Shown: positions 39,415 to 47,289 of the stretch, in pieces
Layout: every line of letters begins with the position of its first letter
Position numbering within the stretch: position 1 is the first letter of the stretch
DNA from: Plantibacter sp050587525
GTDB lineage: Bacteria > Actinomycetota > Actinomycetes > Actinomycetales > Microbacteriaceae
DNA: 64,000 nucleotides
Assembly (NCBI RefSeq): GCF_050587525.1
Contig: NZ_JBOBFT010000002.1
Coordinates: 124,001-188,000 of the forward strand
Direction of reading: 5' to 3'
The notes under the pieces: generated by a model
Databases searched by the model: none
The model's input: only the letters and a program-made list of their open reading frames with translations
What the model was told of the DNA's origin: nothing
Translations under genes and position numbers: made by a program

Positions 39415-39669
39415 TCAGTCGGCTGACGGACGACGGAACGTTCGGATGACGGCGTACACGACCACGACCGCGGCGACGAGCCCGAGGACCCAGGAGCCGG
39501 CGTAGCCCATCATCGGCTCGGACGAGCAGGCGCTGATCGCGCCGGAGCCGGGCGCGGCGTCCAGGCACTCCCCCGTGCTCGTCCCGAAGATGAGGAACGA
39601 GACGACGAGGGACGTGGCGATGGCGAGCGCCAACCAGCCCCACGCGATCCGCCGCTTCACTCCATCCAT
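39415..39669 (-). CDS. Small membrane protein with two helices
   Basis: An 84-residue protein: helix 1 IAWGWLALAIATSLVVSFLIFG, an extracytoplasmic loop with two cysteines (GECLDAAPGSGAISACSSEP) that could form a disulfide, helix 2 VLGLVAAVVVVYAVI and a basic tail. GGAGG lies 4 nt before ATG 39669. No family was recognised. The 200 bp after it contain several GACGTC-bearing degenerate repeats (GACGTCAGCCTGC at about 39307 and 39384) of unknown meaning. Confidence 0.7.
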   Translation of the reverse strand: MDGVKRRIAWGWLALAIATSLVVSFLIFGTSTGECLDAAPGSGAISACSSEPMMGYAGSWVLGLVAAVVVVYAVIRTFRRPSAD

Positions 39670-39705
39670 CCTCCGACGGTAGCGCAGCACCCCCGCAACC
39701 CCGAA

Positions 39706-39765
39706 ACCTCCGTTTTCGTGCAAGAAGTGCCCTCGAAAAGGGACGTCTTGCACGAAAACGGAGGT
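39706..39765. terminator. Long hairpin after the MerR gene
   Basis: Perfect 20-bp arms (39706-39725 and 39746-39765, starting ACCTCCGTTTTCGTGC) are extended by an outer CAACCCC/GGGGTTG pair. It lies downstream of the MerR gene and upstream of the small membrane gene, so it can act as a terminator for the former. Confidence 0.65.
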
Positions 39766-39878
39766 CTGGGGTTGTGGGGCGCGGACGTTCACGCCTGCGG
39801 TCGACGCAGCGGCCGGCGGGGCCGGCGATGCTCGCGACGCGGGGCTGACGGGCCCGCCGATGCTGTGGGCAGGGCCGA

Positions 39879-40667
39879 CTACAGCTCGCGGTCCGCGTAG
39901 GCACGCATCGCGTCGCGCACGAACTCCGCGCCGGCCCGGCCGCCGTAGTTCGCGGCGAAACGAGGGTCGGCGACGTACATCTCGGCGAGCCCCGTGAAGT
40001 ACTCCTTCGTCGGGCCACTCGCTCCCGGTGCGCCGGAACCGCGAGCTCCCGGAGTCCCTGGAATGCCTGAGAGCCAGTCGAACTGCCGCTGGGCGAGCAC
40101 CTGCGCCTCGTCACCGGCCGGATCGACGCCGAGGTCTGCGGCAGCAGCCCAGTCCGCGCACAGGCGAGCGACGGATGCCTGCCAGTCGGCCCGCTCCGCA
40201 GCGCTCATGCCACGCCACCAGCGGTCGCTGTCGACAGACGCTTGCTCACCCCATCGGCTCGCTACCTCGTCCTGGTACGTCGTGTGGTCGAACCCGTCGA
40301 ACATCTGCTCTGCCATGAGGGGCTGACCTCCTTCCATTCTCGTGATGGTGTCTTCGACCGATGCGATCTGCAGCGCAAGTCGGTCCCGTTCCCGCTGCAA
40401 CCACTCGAGGTGGGTGCGGAGGGTGTCGGCGGTGCGCCGTTCGGCGCGGTCATCGGCGGCGAGGGCCTCGGCGATGGCGGGGAGACCGAGCCCGAGGTCT
40501 CGCAGCAGGAGGATGCGCTGCAACCGCACGAGCGCCGCCTCGTCGTAATAGCGGTAGCCGTTCGCGCCGATGCGGGTCGCCGGCAGGACGCCGAGCTCGC
40601 CGTAGTGGCGGAGCGTACGGCTCGTCGTGCCCGCCAGTTTCGCGATCTCTTGAATGGACCAGTCCAT
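39879..40667 (-). CDS. MerR family regulator with TipAS-like C-terminal domain
   Basis: A 262-residue regulator. The MerR head is MDWSIQEIAKLAGTTSRTLRHYGELGVLPATRIGANGYRYYDEAALVRLQRILLLRDLGLGL, followed by a coiled-coil dimer helix (HLEWLQRERDRLALQIASVEDTITRMEGG). The C-terminal domain (MFDGFDHTTYQDEVASRWGEQA, DSDRWWRGMSAAERADWQ, EYFTGLAEMYVADPRFAANYGG) matches TipAS, which binds thiopeptide-like antibiotics in Streptomyces TipAL. A Gly/Pro/Ala linker interrupts it near residue 212. GAGGAG precedes ATG 40667. Its promoter carries a MerR-type inverted repeat at 40775-40800. Confidence 0.9.
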   Translation of the reverse strand: MDWSIQEIAKLAGTTSRTLRHYGELGVLPATRIGANGYRYYDEAALVRLQRILLLRDLGLGLPAIAEALAADDRAERRTADTLRTHLEWLQRERDRLALQIASVEDTITRMEGGQPLMAEQMFDGFDHTTYQDEVASRWGEQASVDSDRWWRGMSAAERADWQASVARLCADWAAAADLGVDPAGDEAQVLAQRQFDWLSGIPGTPGARGSGAPGASGPTKEYFTGLAEMYVADPRFAANYGGRAGAEFVRDAMRAYADREL

Positions 40668-40774
40668 GTGCGACTCCTCTCTCCTGCGTCGGTTCGGCGC
40701 GCCCGCGTCGGTTGGACGCGGGAGCCGGACGCCGGGGCATTCCACAGCATCACCGCGCCGATGACGCCCACGCT

Positions 40775-40800
40775 AGACCTTGACGTAGCGTCAACCTCAA
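40775..40800 (-). promoter_or_regulatory. MerR-type promoter with operator between -35 and -10
   Basis: On the minus strand TTGAGG (-35) and TCTAGC (-10) are 17 bp apart. The spacer is filled by an inverted repeat, TTGACG-CTA-CGTCAA. This is the architecture expected for MerR-type control of the gene's own promoter, although classical MerR sites use a 19-bp spacer. Confidence 0.5.
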
Positions 40801-40918
40801 CTCCTCTCTTCCAGAACATGCGTCGATGTCGGTGGCGGCCGGGGTTCACTCAGGGATCGCCCGGAGTTTCCCTGAGAACCACGGGATTCGAGGCGAAACC
40901 GCTTGCAGGATCCAGAAA

Positions 40919-40959
40919 CGCGATATATCGTGTTGTTCATTCAGACGCGATATATCGCG
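40919..40959. promoter_or_regulatory. Twin CGCGATATATCG operators upstream of the DUF4097-PadR operon
   Basis: CGCGATATATCGTG (40919-40932) and the perfect palindrome CGCGATATATCGCG (40946-40959) have centres 27 bp apart and end 23 bp before the DUF4097 start. They are the natural candidates for autoregulation by the downstream PadR protein. Confidence 0.7.
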
Positions 40960-40982
40960 ATACTCCCGAAAGGATCGCCACC

Positions 40983-41909
40983 ATGGCACAGGAGAAATGG
41001 GTCATCGCTCCCGGCGAGACCCGCGTCATCGACATCGACCTCGTCCGCAAGCTCAAAGTCGGCCTCATCGGCGGCCAGATCGACATCATCGGCCACGACG
41101 AGCCCGGCGCCCGCATCGAAGTGAACGGCGTCACCGGCAAGGACCTCAAGATCTCGATCAACGGCGACCAGGCCGAGATCGACCACCCGCAGCTCCGGTG
41201 GGACAACTTCATCGAGGTCTTCAAGAACTTCGGCTCCAACCGCGCCACTGCGGAGGTGAGCGTGCTCGTCCCCCGCGACGTCGCACTGAACATCGGCGTC
41301 GTCACTGCATCCGGCCTCGTCTCCGGCATCACGGCCGATACCAAGGTCAACACGGTCTCCGGCGACCTCGTGATCGACGACGTGACAGGCGATCTCGACG
41401 TCAACTCCGTCAACGGCGAGATCACGGTCCAGAACCACAACGGCCGCATCAACGCGCACTCGGTTTCGGGCGACGTCACCGCGTCCGGCCGGATCTCGAA
41501 AGCCGCCGTCGACGGCGTCGCATCGCACATCCTGCTCGACGTGCAGGGCCCCTGCGACTCGCTCGAACTCAATTCGGTCAGCGGATCGATCACCGTCCGC
41601 CTCGATGAGGAACTCCCGGCACGCTTCACGACCAACACGGTCTCCGGCACGCTCACGATCGACGGCTCGCTCATCAAGGGCGTCCACGGCAAGGGCTACA
41701 CGGCGCACACCGGCACGCTCGCCGGCCAGTTCGTCGAGGTTCGCGCGAACACGGTGTCCGGCGGGATCACGGTTCTGCGTCGAGCACTCGCGCACGCGAC
41801 GCCGGCACCCGGCGCGACGAGCGGCGATGCAGGCGCGGGCGATGCGCCGACCGGCGGATCCACCTCGACCGACAGCCCAGTGACCGGGAACGCCGAGGCC
41901 GGCGCATGA
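40983..41909 (+). CDS. DUF4097 beta-solenoid protein
   Basis: A 308-residue protein without signal peptide or membrane helix. A strand-rich head (KWVIAPGETRVIDIDLVRKLKVGLIGGQIDIIGHDEPGARIEV) leads to repeated short strands with the motif VSGD/VNGEI/VSGSI (VNTVSGDLVIDDVTGDLDVNSVNGEITVQNHNGRINAHSVSGDVTASG), typical of the DUF4097 right-handed repeat domain. The last 45 residues are Ala/Gly/Ser/Thr rich. Family function is unknown; such genes often accompany PadR or sensor systems for the cell envelope. GAAAGGA precedes the ATG. It overlaps the PadR gene by 4 bp. Confidence 0.88.
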   Translation: MAQEKWVIAPGETRVIDIDLVRKLKVGLIGGQIDIIGHDEPGARIEVNGVTGKDLKISINGDQAEIDHPQLRWDNFIEVFKNFGSNRATAEVSVLVPRDVALNIGVVTASGLVSGITADTKVNTVSGDLVIDDVTGDLDVNSVNGEITVQNHNGRINAHSVSGDVTASGRISKAAVDGVASHILLDVQGPCDSLELNSVSGSITVRLDEELPARFTTNTVSGTLTIDGSLIKGVHGKGYTAHTGTLAGQFVEVRANTVSGGITVLRRALAHATPAPGATSGDAGAGDAPTGGSTSTDSPVTGNAEAGA

Positions 41910-42553
41910 CCCCCGTCTTCGCCCACGGCAGCCTCCGCCTCTACCTCCTGAGCCTGCTCGCGGAATCGCCCAAGCACGGCTACGAGTTGATCCAGGCGCT
42001 CACCGATCGGAGCGGCGGAACGTACAGCCCGTCCGCCGGAACGATCTATCCGCGCCTCGCGAAGCTCGAGGAGGAAGGTCTCGTCACGAAGACGACCGAC
42101 GGCCGCAAGACCGTCTACGAGATCACCGATGCCGGACGCGCTGAGCTCGCGGAGCGGGAGTCGGAACTCGGCCGCATCGAGACGCAGTTGACCGATTCGG
42201 TGCGGTTCATGGCGGACGAGGTGCGGAGCGGTGTGACCGCGGCGATGAAGAGCCTGCGGGCGGATCTCGCATCGGCCGCTCGTGAGGCGAAGGCCTCGCC
42301 GCGCACGACGAACACGACCACCACGACGTCCTCCCCGGCCGGGGACGACCCGCGGACGACGAGTCGGCTCGCGCTGCATGGCATCGATGTGGTCCTGAAC
42401 GACTTCCGTCAGGGCCTGCGGACCGAACTGCGGACGCTCGTCTCGAAGGGCGGGGCGATCACCGATGAGACGACCGAGCTGCTCCGGACGGAACTCGCGT
42501 CCGTCCGCGAGAAGCTCCGCGAATCGCTCCGGACCGACGACTCCGGTCGCTGA
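41906..42553 (+). CDS. PadR family transcriptional regulator
   Basis: A 215-residue regulator. SLRLYLLSLLAESPKHGYELIQALTDRSGGTYSPSAGTIYPRLAKLEEEGLVTKTTDGRKTVYEITDAGRAEL is the PadR winged helix. The C-terminal part has two long helices joined by a Thr-rich linker (SPRTTNTTTTTSSPAGDD), longer than in PadR-s1 types. Translationally coupled to the DUF4097 gene (ATGA), and most likely binds the twin CGCGATATATCG sites upstream. Its last codons and stop (GGTCGCTGA) form the first unit of a 19-bp repeat array, so the array borders directly on the reading frame. Confidence 0.92.
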   Translation: MTPVFAHGSLRLYLLSLLAESPKHGYELIQALTDRSGGTYSPSAGTIYPRLAKLEEEGLVTKTTDGRKTVYEITDAGRAELAERESELGRIETQLTDSVRFMADEVRSGVTAAMKSLRADLASAAREAKASPRTTNTTTTTSSPAGDDPRTTSRLALHGIDVVLNDFRQGLRTELRTLVSKGGAITDETTELLRTELASVREKLRESLRTDDSGR

Positions 42554-42657
42554 GCCGCACCCCGGTCACTGAGCCACACTCCGGTCGCTGAGCCGCACCC
42601 CGGTCACTGAGCCACACTCCGGTCGCTGAGCCGCACCCCGGTCGCTGAGCCCGTCGA
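42544..42657. repeat. 19-bp tandem array derived from family E
   Basis: Alternating units CGGTCGCTGAGCCGCACCC and CGGTCACTGAGCCACACTC run for five copies (42544-42638), then change into a full family E motif (CGGTCGCTGAGCCCGTCGAAG). The TGA in the first unit is the PadR stop codon. Further family E pieces follow at 42784-42838. Confidence 0.85.
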
Positions 42658-42683
42658 AGTGCCCCACCGAGCACAACTCCTTC

Positions 42684-42781
42684 GAGCACAACTCCTTCGA
42701 TCCGGCGACCGCAAACCCGGCGTGCCCCGGAATTCCGGGGTCGGGCCGTCGACACCGGTCCAGATTGAAGGAGTTGTGCTC
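42684..42781. repeat. Family A inverted-repeat element, copy 3 (most complete)
   Basis: The ends are GAGCACAACTCCTTCGAT and ATTGAAGGAGTTGTGCTC (17 of 18 paired). The centre is a perfect CCCCGGAATTCCGGGG (42725-42740). The first 15 bp of the left end are duplicated in tandem at 42669-42683. Confidence 0.88.
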
Positions 42782-42843
42782 GTCCCTTCGACGGGCACAG
42801 GGGCCGGAGAGGCCGGTCACCGAGCCCGCCGAAGCGCCTCGAG

Positions 42844-43353
42844 CTACCGGGCGGCGCCCGCGAGCGAGCCCTGCACCTTGCCCTCGTCGAAGATGAGGCA
42901 GGTCACGAGGCGGTCGTCGAGTTCCGTCCAACCGTCCTCGGTCGGCGTGTAGTTGCTGAAGTCGAGCGTCGAGTCCTCGTAGGCCACGCCGACGAACGCC
43001 TGGAAGCGGTCGTAGCAGCCCTGGTCGGCGATGTCCTGCATGTCGGCGGGGTACTCGCCGTCCGGCACGGGGAAGTCGGCGTAGACCTCGTAGTCGTGCG
43101 CTTCGCCGCACGGCACGGTCGTGACGTCGGAGACCTGTTCCGCGGTTGTGCTGTCGTCGAGGCAGTCGCCGACACGCAGCGTGAAGACATCGGTCTTGCC
43201 TCCACCGACGATCTCGCCGGAGTCGGCATCGCGGGTCTCGGCGGGGCGGGGGAGGTTGTCTGAGACGAGCCGGTCGAGAGCACTGCACCCGCTCAGCGCA
43301 AGGGTGCTGAGGGCGAGGGAGGCGACGAGCAGAGGCAGGAATCGGGACTTCAT
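42844..43353 (-). CDS. Septum formation family lipoprotein
   Basis: A 169-residue exported lipoprotein. Signal peptide FLPLLVASLALSTLALSGC ends with a lipobox (LSGC). The mature part has FTLRVGDCLDD, TTVPCGEAHDYEVYADFPVPDGEYP, QGCYDRFQAFVG and VTCLIFDEGKVQGSLAGAAR, a four-cysteine pattern typical of the actinobacterial 'septum formation' domain. This domain is named from Streptomyces and its role is poorly defined. AAGGACC precedes ATG 43353. It is divergent from the APC permease gene across a 189 bp gap. Confidence 0.85.
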   Translation of the reverse strand: MKSRFLPLLVASLALSTLALSGCSALDRLVSDNLPRPAETRDADSGEIVGGGKTDVFTLRVGDCLDDSTTAEQVSDVTTVPCGEAHDYEVYADFPVPDGEYPADMQDIADQGCYDRFQAFVGVAYEDSTLDFSNYTPTEDGWTELDDRLVTCLIFDEGKVQGSLAGAAR

Positions 43354-43542
43354 AGGGGGTCCTTCGAGCTGGATGCGGATACGGAGCCCCTCGGGCGGGC
43401 CGATGACAGGGTATAGGTGAACAAACACTGTCCGCCAACTGCGTTTGTCCTGAGCGAACCCCGTACGCGCGTTTAGCACGGATTCGGGCGTACGAGTCCC
43501 CTCGGCTTGACTCCGGTCTACGAAGGAGTAGGATCGCCGCTC

Positions 43543-45618
43543 GTGACAACTGAGGGTCGAGAACCCGGAACAGAGCCCAGATCCGCCAAACGCTGGTTGA
43601 TCGGAGAGCCTCTGCCGACCGAGAAACTGGAAGGCCAGCTGCTCCCGAAGCGGCTCGCGCTCCCCATCTTCGCGAGCGACGCGCTGTCGAGCGTCGCCTA
43701 CGCTCCGCAGGAACTGCTGATGATCCTGACGCTCGGCGGCCTCGCATTCCTGAGCTTCGCCCCGTGGGTCGCGGCGTGCGTCATCGTGCTCCTCGTCGTC
43801 GTCGTGGCGAGCTACCGGCAACTCATCAAGGCGTACCCGTCGGGTGGTGGCGACTACGAGGTCGCGCACAAGAACCTCGGCGAGCGCGCGGGCCTCATCG
43901 TCGCCTCGGCCCTCCTCGTCGACTATGTCCTGACCGTCGCCGTGTCCGTCGCGTCCGGCGTCGACAACATCATCTCCGCGATCCCCGGCCTCAACCCGTG
44001 GCGCGTCGAGCTCGCCGTGGGCTTCGTGCTCATCCTCATGGCCGTGAACCTGCGGGGCGTGCGCGAGTCCAGCAAGGCGTTCGCGATCCCCACGTACTTC
44101 TTCATCGGCAGTGTGCTCGTGATGATCATCGCGGGGCTCGCCCGGACGTTCATGGGTGATGCGCCGGTCGCGTCGAGCGCCGCATTCGACGTCCACGGCG
44201 AGAGCCTGACGCAAGCGGCGTTCATCCTGCTGCTGCTCCGCGCCTTCTCGAGCGGCTGCTCCGCGCTGACCGGTGTCGAGGCCGTCTCGAACGGCGTGCC
44301 CGCCTTCCGCCGCCCCAAGATCAAGAACGCGCAGAGCACGCTCGTCCTCATGGGCGGCACCGCCATCGTCCTCTTCGCCGGCCTCACCGCCCTCGCGCTC
44401 ATCTCGCAGGTGCACTACGCGGAGAACCCGTGCAACCTCGAGGGCTTCCAGAACTGTGCGACGACCCCGCAACCGAGCCTCATGGCCCAGGTCGCGACGG
44501 CCGTGTTCGGGGCGAACAGCATCCCCTTCTTCCTCATCCAGGCAGGCACCGCGTGTGTGCTGCTCCTCGCGGCCAACACGGCGTTCAACGGCTTCCCACT
44601 CCTCGGCGCGGTGCTCGCTCGCGACTCCTACGCGCCGAAGTCGATGAACACGCGCGGCGACCGCCTCGTCTTCTCCAACGGCATGATCGTCCTCGCCCTC
44701 GCCGCGTGCGCGATCCTCGTCGTCTACCAGGCCAACCTGACGCAGCTCATCCAGCTGTACATCATCGGCGTCTTCGTCTCGTTCACCCTCGGTCAGACCG
44801 GCATGGTCAAGCACTGGTGGAAGATGCTGAAGGGCGGTTGCGATGATCCAGGCTCCGTCTGGCGCGGCCTCATCATCAACGGCTTCGGCGCTCTCCTCAC
44901 TGCGAGCGTCCTCATCGTCGTGACGATCACCAAGTTCACGCACGGCGCGTGGCTCGTGTTCGTGCTCATGCCGATCCTGTTCCTCCTGATGCTCGGCGTG
45001 AATCGGTACTACCGCGACGTCGAGAAGGAGGTCGAGGTCGACCCGACGACGACGTTCGGCGCCCAGGGCGACCACGCCATCGTCCTCGTCGGGAAGATGC
45101 AGAAGCCGATCCTGAAAGCCCTCGACTACGCGATCGCCGCGAAGCACGACAGCCTCGAGGCCGTGCACATCTCGATCGATCCGGAATCCACGAAGCGACT
45201 CGAGGAGCAGTGGATCGAGCAGAACATCCACGTTCCCCTCACGATCCTGGAATCGCCGTACCGTGAGTTCGCGACGCCGCTCGCGAAGTACATCAAGGCC
45301 CACCGCGCCAAGCACGGCGCCGAGGTCGTCACCGTGTACATGCCGCAGTACATCGTCGGTCACTGGTGGGAGTCGCTGCTCCACAACCGCCGCGCGAGCC
45401 GAATCCGTCAGCAGATCATGCTCGTGCACGGCGTGACGGTCGCGCTCGTGCCGTGGCTGCTCGACTCCTCCGAGCTCATCTACGGTCGTCGTTCGCGGCC
45501 GCTGCCGGGCCAGGAGCGTCGCGGCGAGTTCGTGCGGCCGCCCAAGCAGGGCCACGGTCCGCACCCCGGCAATCCCGCGCACCCGACGCATCCCGTCGAG
45601 CGCAAGCCCCACCGCTAG
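43543..45618 (+). CDS. APC superfamily permease, KimA/YdaO-like (potassium or amino acid)
   Basis: A 691-residue membrane transporter with about 12 helices plus a cytoplasmic C-terminal domain of about 200 residues. ALPIFASDALSSVAYAPQELLMIL and KAYPSGGGDYEVAHKNLGERAGLIVASALLVDYVLTVAVSVASGVDNI are the hallmark helices 1-3 of KimA-like APC proteins. AFSSGCSALTGVEAVSNGVPAF is also family-typical. The tail (DHAIVLVGKMQKPILKALDYAIAAKHDSLEAVHISID, VTVYMPQYIVGHWWESLLHN) is a UspA-like domain that in KimA binds cyclic di-AMP. High-affinity K+ uptake is therefore plausible. GTG 43543 is preferred to TTG 43507; the spacing of GGAG is long, so the exact start is uncertain. No ydaO riboswitch was recognised upstream. 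Confidence 0.87.
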   Translation: MTTEGREPGTEPRSAKRWLIGEPLPTEKLEGQLLPKRLALPIFASDALSSVAYAPQELLMILTLGGLAFLSFAPWVAACVIVLLVVVVASYRQLIKAYPSGGGDYEVAHKNLGERAGLIVASALLVDYVLTVAVSVASGVDNIISAIPGLNPWRVELAVGFVLILMAVNLRGVRESSKAFAIPTYFFIGSVLVMIIAGLARTFMGDAPVASSAAFDVHGESLTQAAFILLLLRAFSSGCSALTGVEAVSNGVPAFRRPKIKNAQSTLVLMGGTAIVLFAGLTALALISQVHYAENPCNLEGFQNCATTPQPSLMAQVATAVFGANSIPFFLIQAGTACVLLLAANTAFNGFPLLGAVLARDSYAPKSMNTRGDRLVFSNGMIVLALAACAILVVYQANLTQLIQLYIIGVFVSFTLGQTGMVKHWWKMLKGGCDDPGSVWRGLIINGFGALLTASVLIVVTITKFTHGAWLVFVLMPILFLLMLGVNRYYRDVEKEVEVDPTTTFGAQGDHAIVLVGKMQKPILKALDYAIAAKHDSLEAVHISIDPESTKRLEEQWIEQNIHVPLTILESPYREFATPLAKYIKAHRAKHGAEVVTVYMPQYIVGHWWESLLHNRRASRIRQQIMLVHGVTVALVPWLLDSSELIYGRRSRPLPGQERRGEFVRPPKQGHGPHPGNPAHPTHPVERKPHR

Positions 45619-45627
45619 CCTCTTCGG

Positions 45628-45693
45628 CCCGCGAGGGGTCGCAGACGGCTCGTACGGAAGGGTCTGAACGAGCCATCCGTGACCCCTCGCGAG
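45628..45693. repeat. Family B hairpin, copy 4
   Basis: Imperfect 26-nt arms (45628-45653 and 45668-45693) with outer CGCGAGGGGTC and inner GGCTCGT, between convergent gene ends. Confidence 0.82.
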
Positions 45694-45708
45694 CTGAGGC
45701 CGGACGGG

Positions 45709-46974
45709 CTAGGGCTTCGTCGTACGACGGGCGCTCAGGCCGAGGAGCACGCCGCCGAGCATCGTCGCGATACCGCCCGCGATGAACGTCGACTGCACAC
45801 CGACCCCGTCGACGAGCAGGCCGCCGACCGCTGCACCGACCGCGATCGCGATCTGGAATCCGGCGACCACAAGCCCTCCGGCGGCCTCCTTGCGGTCCGG
45901 TTCCGCCCTCGCGGACCACGTCTGCACGAGTGTCAGCACACCGCCGAACGCGAAGCCCCACACGACCGCGGCGGCGAACGCGACCGGGACGACCGTCGGC
46001 AGCACCGCGAACACGATGAGGCCGATGCCGAGCAGGACGGGCAACGCGACGATCGAGCTGCTGAGGCGACGGTCGGCGAGGAACCCGGACACGAGGTTGC
46101 CGAAGAGGCCGCCGATGCCGTAGAGCGCGAGCAGGATCGCCAGGCCGCCTGCGTCGAGACCGGGAATCTGGTCCGCACCGATCCGGATGTACGTGAACCC
46201 GGCGAAGTGCCCGCCCGCGACGAGGACCAGGCCGAGCAGCCCGACGATCATGATGGGCGACTTGACCGTGTCGAACAGGGCGCGAACACCGGCCTCCTTG
46301 GCCGCTGCCACGGACGGCAGGCGCCAGAACAGAACGACGGCGGCGACCACGGACAGGACGGCGACCACGATGAACACGGCGCGCCAGCCCCACAGATCGC
46401 CCAGGTAGGCGCCGAGCGGGACCGCGACGACCGTCGCCATCGAGACGCCCATGTTGACGATCATCATCGCGCGGCCGAGCAGACGGGCCGGGACGAGCTG
46501 CGAGGCGACGGCGATCGCCATCGACCAGTACCCGGACAGCGCGATGCCGAGCAGGACGCGGGCGATGAGCAGCACCCAGAACGTCGGCGCGATGGCGACG
46601 AGCACGTTGGACAGCGCGGCGAGGAGCGCGAGGCCGACCATGAGATGGCGGCGGTCGAGCCTCGGGAGCAGCAGCCCGACGCCTGGGCCGGCGATGATGC
46701 CGACGAGCGCTGTGACGGTGACCGCTTGCCCGGCGACGCCCTCGCTCACGCCGAGGCCCTCCGCCATCGGAGACAGGAGGCTGGCCGGGAGGAACTCGCT
46801 CGTGACGACGGCGAAGATGCCGAGCATGAGCGCGACGACGCCGAGCCAGTTCGGTTTCGTCTCGCCTGTCGCGGCGAGGTGGCCGGCGGCATCGGCCCTG
46901 CGCGCTGCGGACCGGCGACCTGCGGCGGTCGTCGGCAGCGTGGCTGTGGGCAGGGAAGCGGTGTCAGTCGTCAT
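45709..46974 (-). CDS. MFS transporter, DHA1 family drug or sugar exporter
   Basis: A 421-residue, 12-helix MFS protein. NWLGVVALMLGIFAVVTSEFLPASLLSPMAEGLGVSEGVAGQAVTVTALVGIIAGP is the start of the AraJ/SotB/Cmx-like exporter group. RLDRRHLMVGLALLAALSN and RVLLGIALSGYWSMAIAVASQLVPARLLGRAMMIVNMG are its conserved segments. Such exporters expel sugars or drugs such as chloramphenicol. ATG 46974 is the likely start; ATG 46992, 18 bp upstream, is possible. A family B hairpin follows its stop codon and another lies upstream of its start. Confidence 0.88.
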   Translation of the reverse strand: MTTDTASLPTATLPTTAAGRRSAARRADAAGHLAATGETKPNWLGVVALMLGIFAVVTSEFLPASLLSPMAEGLGVSEGVAGQAVTVTALVGIIAGPGVGLLLPRLDRRHLMVGLALLAALSNVLVAIAPTFWVLLIARVLLGIALSGYWSMAIAVASQLVPARLLGRAMMIVNMGVSMATVVAVPLGAYLGDLWGWRAVFIVVAVLSVVAAVVLFWRLPSVAAAKEAGVRALFDTVKSPIMIVGLLGLVLVAGGHFAGFTYIRIGADQIPGLDAGGLAILLALYGIGGLFGNLVSGFLADRRLSSSIVALPVLLGIGLIVFAVLPTVVPVAFAAAVVWGFAFGGVLTLVQTWSARAEPDRKEAAGGLVVAGFQIAIAVGAAVGGLLVDGVGVQSTFIAGGIATMLGGVLLGLSARRTTKP

Positions 46975-47074
46975 GCACGCTGGCTCTCTCATCGTGGCGC
47001 CGCACTCGATCGAGCAGCTCGGTGGTGGTGGCAACGCCATCCGCCCGCTCCCCATTCCCGACGCCCGCCCCCTG

Positions 47075-47143
47075 AGCTCGCGAGGGGTCGCAGACTGCGG
47101 GTGCTGCGCCTCGGCACCCGCAGTTCGTGACCCCTCGCGGGCT
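47075..47143. repeat. Family B hairpin, CTGCGGGTGC subtype, copy 1
   Basis: Imperfect 30-nt arms (47075-47104 and 47114-47143) with outer CTCGCGAGGGGTCGCA and inner CTGCGGGTGC. The 9-nt loop and 3' arm are identical to the copy at 48571-48639 on the other side of the TM2 gene. Confidence 0.85.
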
Positions 47144-47184
47144 GAGCCGGGATACAGGAAAAAACGGGTGGGACGCCTGACTTG

Positions 47185-47193
47185 TGGTATAAA
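47185..47193 (+). promoter_or_regulatory. Extended -10 promoter for TM2 gene
   Basis: TGGTATAAA is an extended -10 element in the only strongly AT-rich spot of this region, about 97 bp before the TM2 ATG. No good -35 box is visible at 17 bp, as expected for extended -10 promoters. Confidence 0.5.
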
Positions 47194-47289
47194 TCAGGGT
47201 CGCCGATGGCGCGCACACGACGCACAGCAGCAGCAGGCACGCCATCGTGACACGTCCCGATCACCCGACGCATCCACAGGAGCACCACC

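Larger units (their letters stand above)
46975..47289. other. Divergent intergenic region between MFS and TM2 genes
   Basis: A 315 bp gap containing a family B hairpin (47075-47143) and an AT-rich promoter for the TM2 gene (47185-47193). The part nearest the MFS gene shows no clear promoter. Confidence 0.55.

Noticed and set aside
43354..43542. ydaO (cyclic di-AMP) riboswitch upstream of the KimA-like permease
   Set aside because: The conserved riboswitch core motifs could not be found; the region is short and contains no convincing multi-helix pattern.
42844..45612. 922-codon minus-strand frame joining the septum-type lipoprotein to a long N-terminal extension
   Set aside because: Only the last 169 codons are real (signal peptide and lipobox at 43353). 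The rest is the shadow of the APC permease and is full of Asp/Arg/Glu/His low-complexity sequence.
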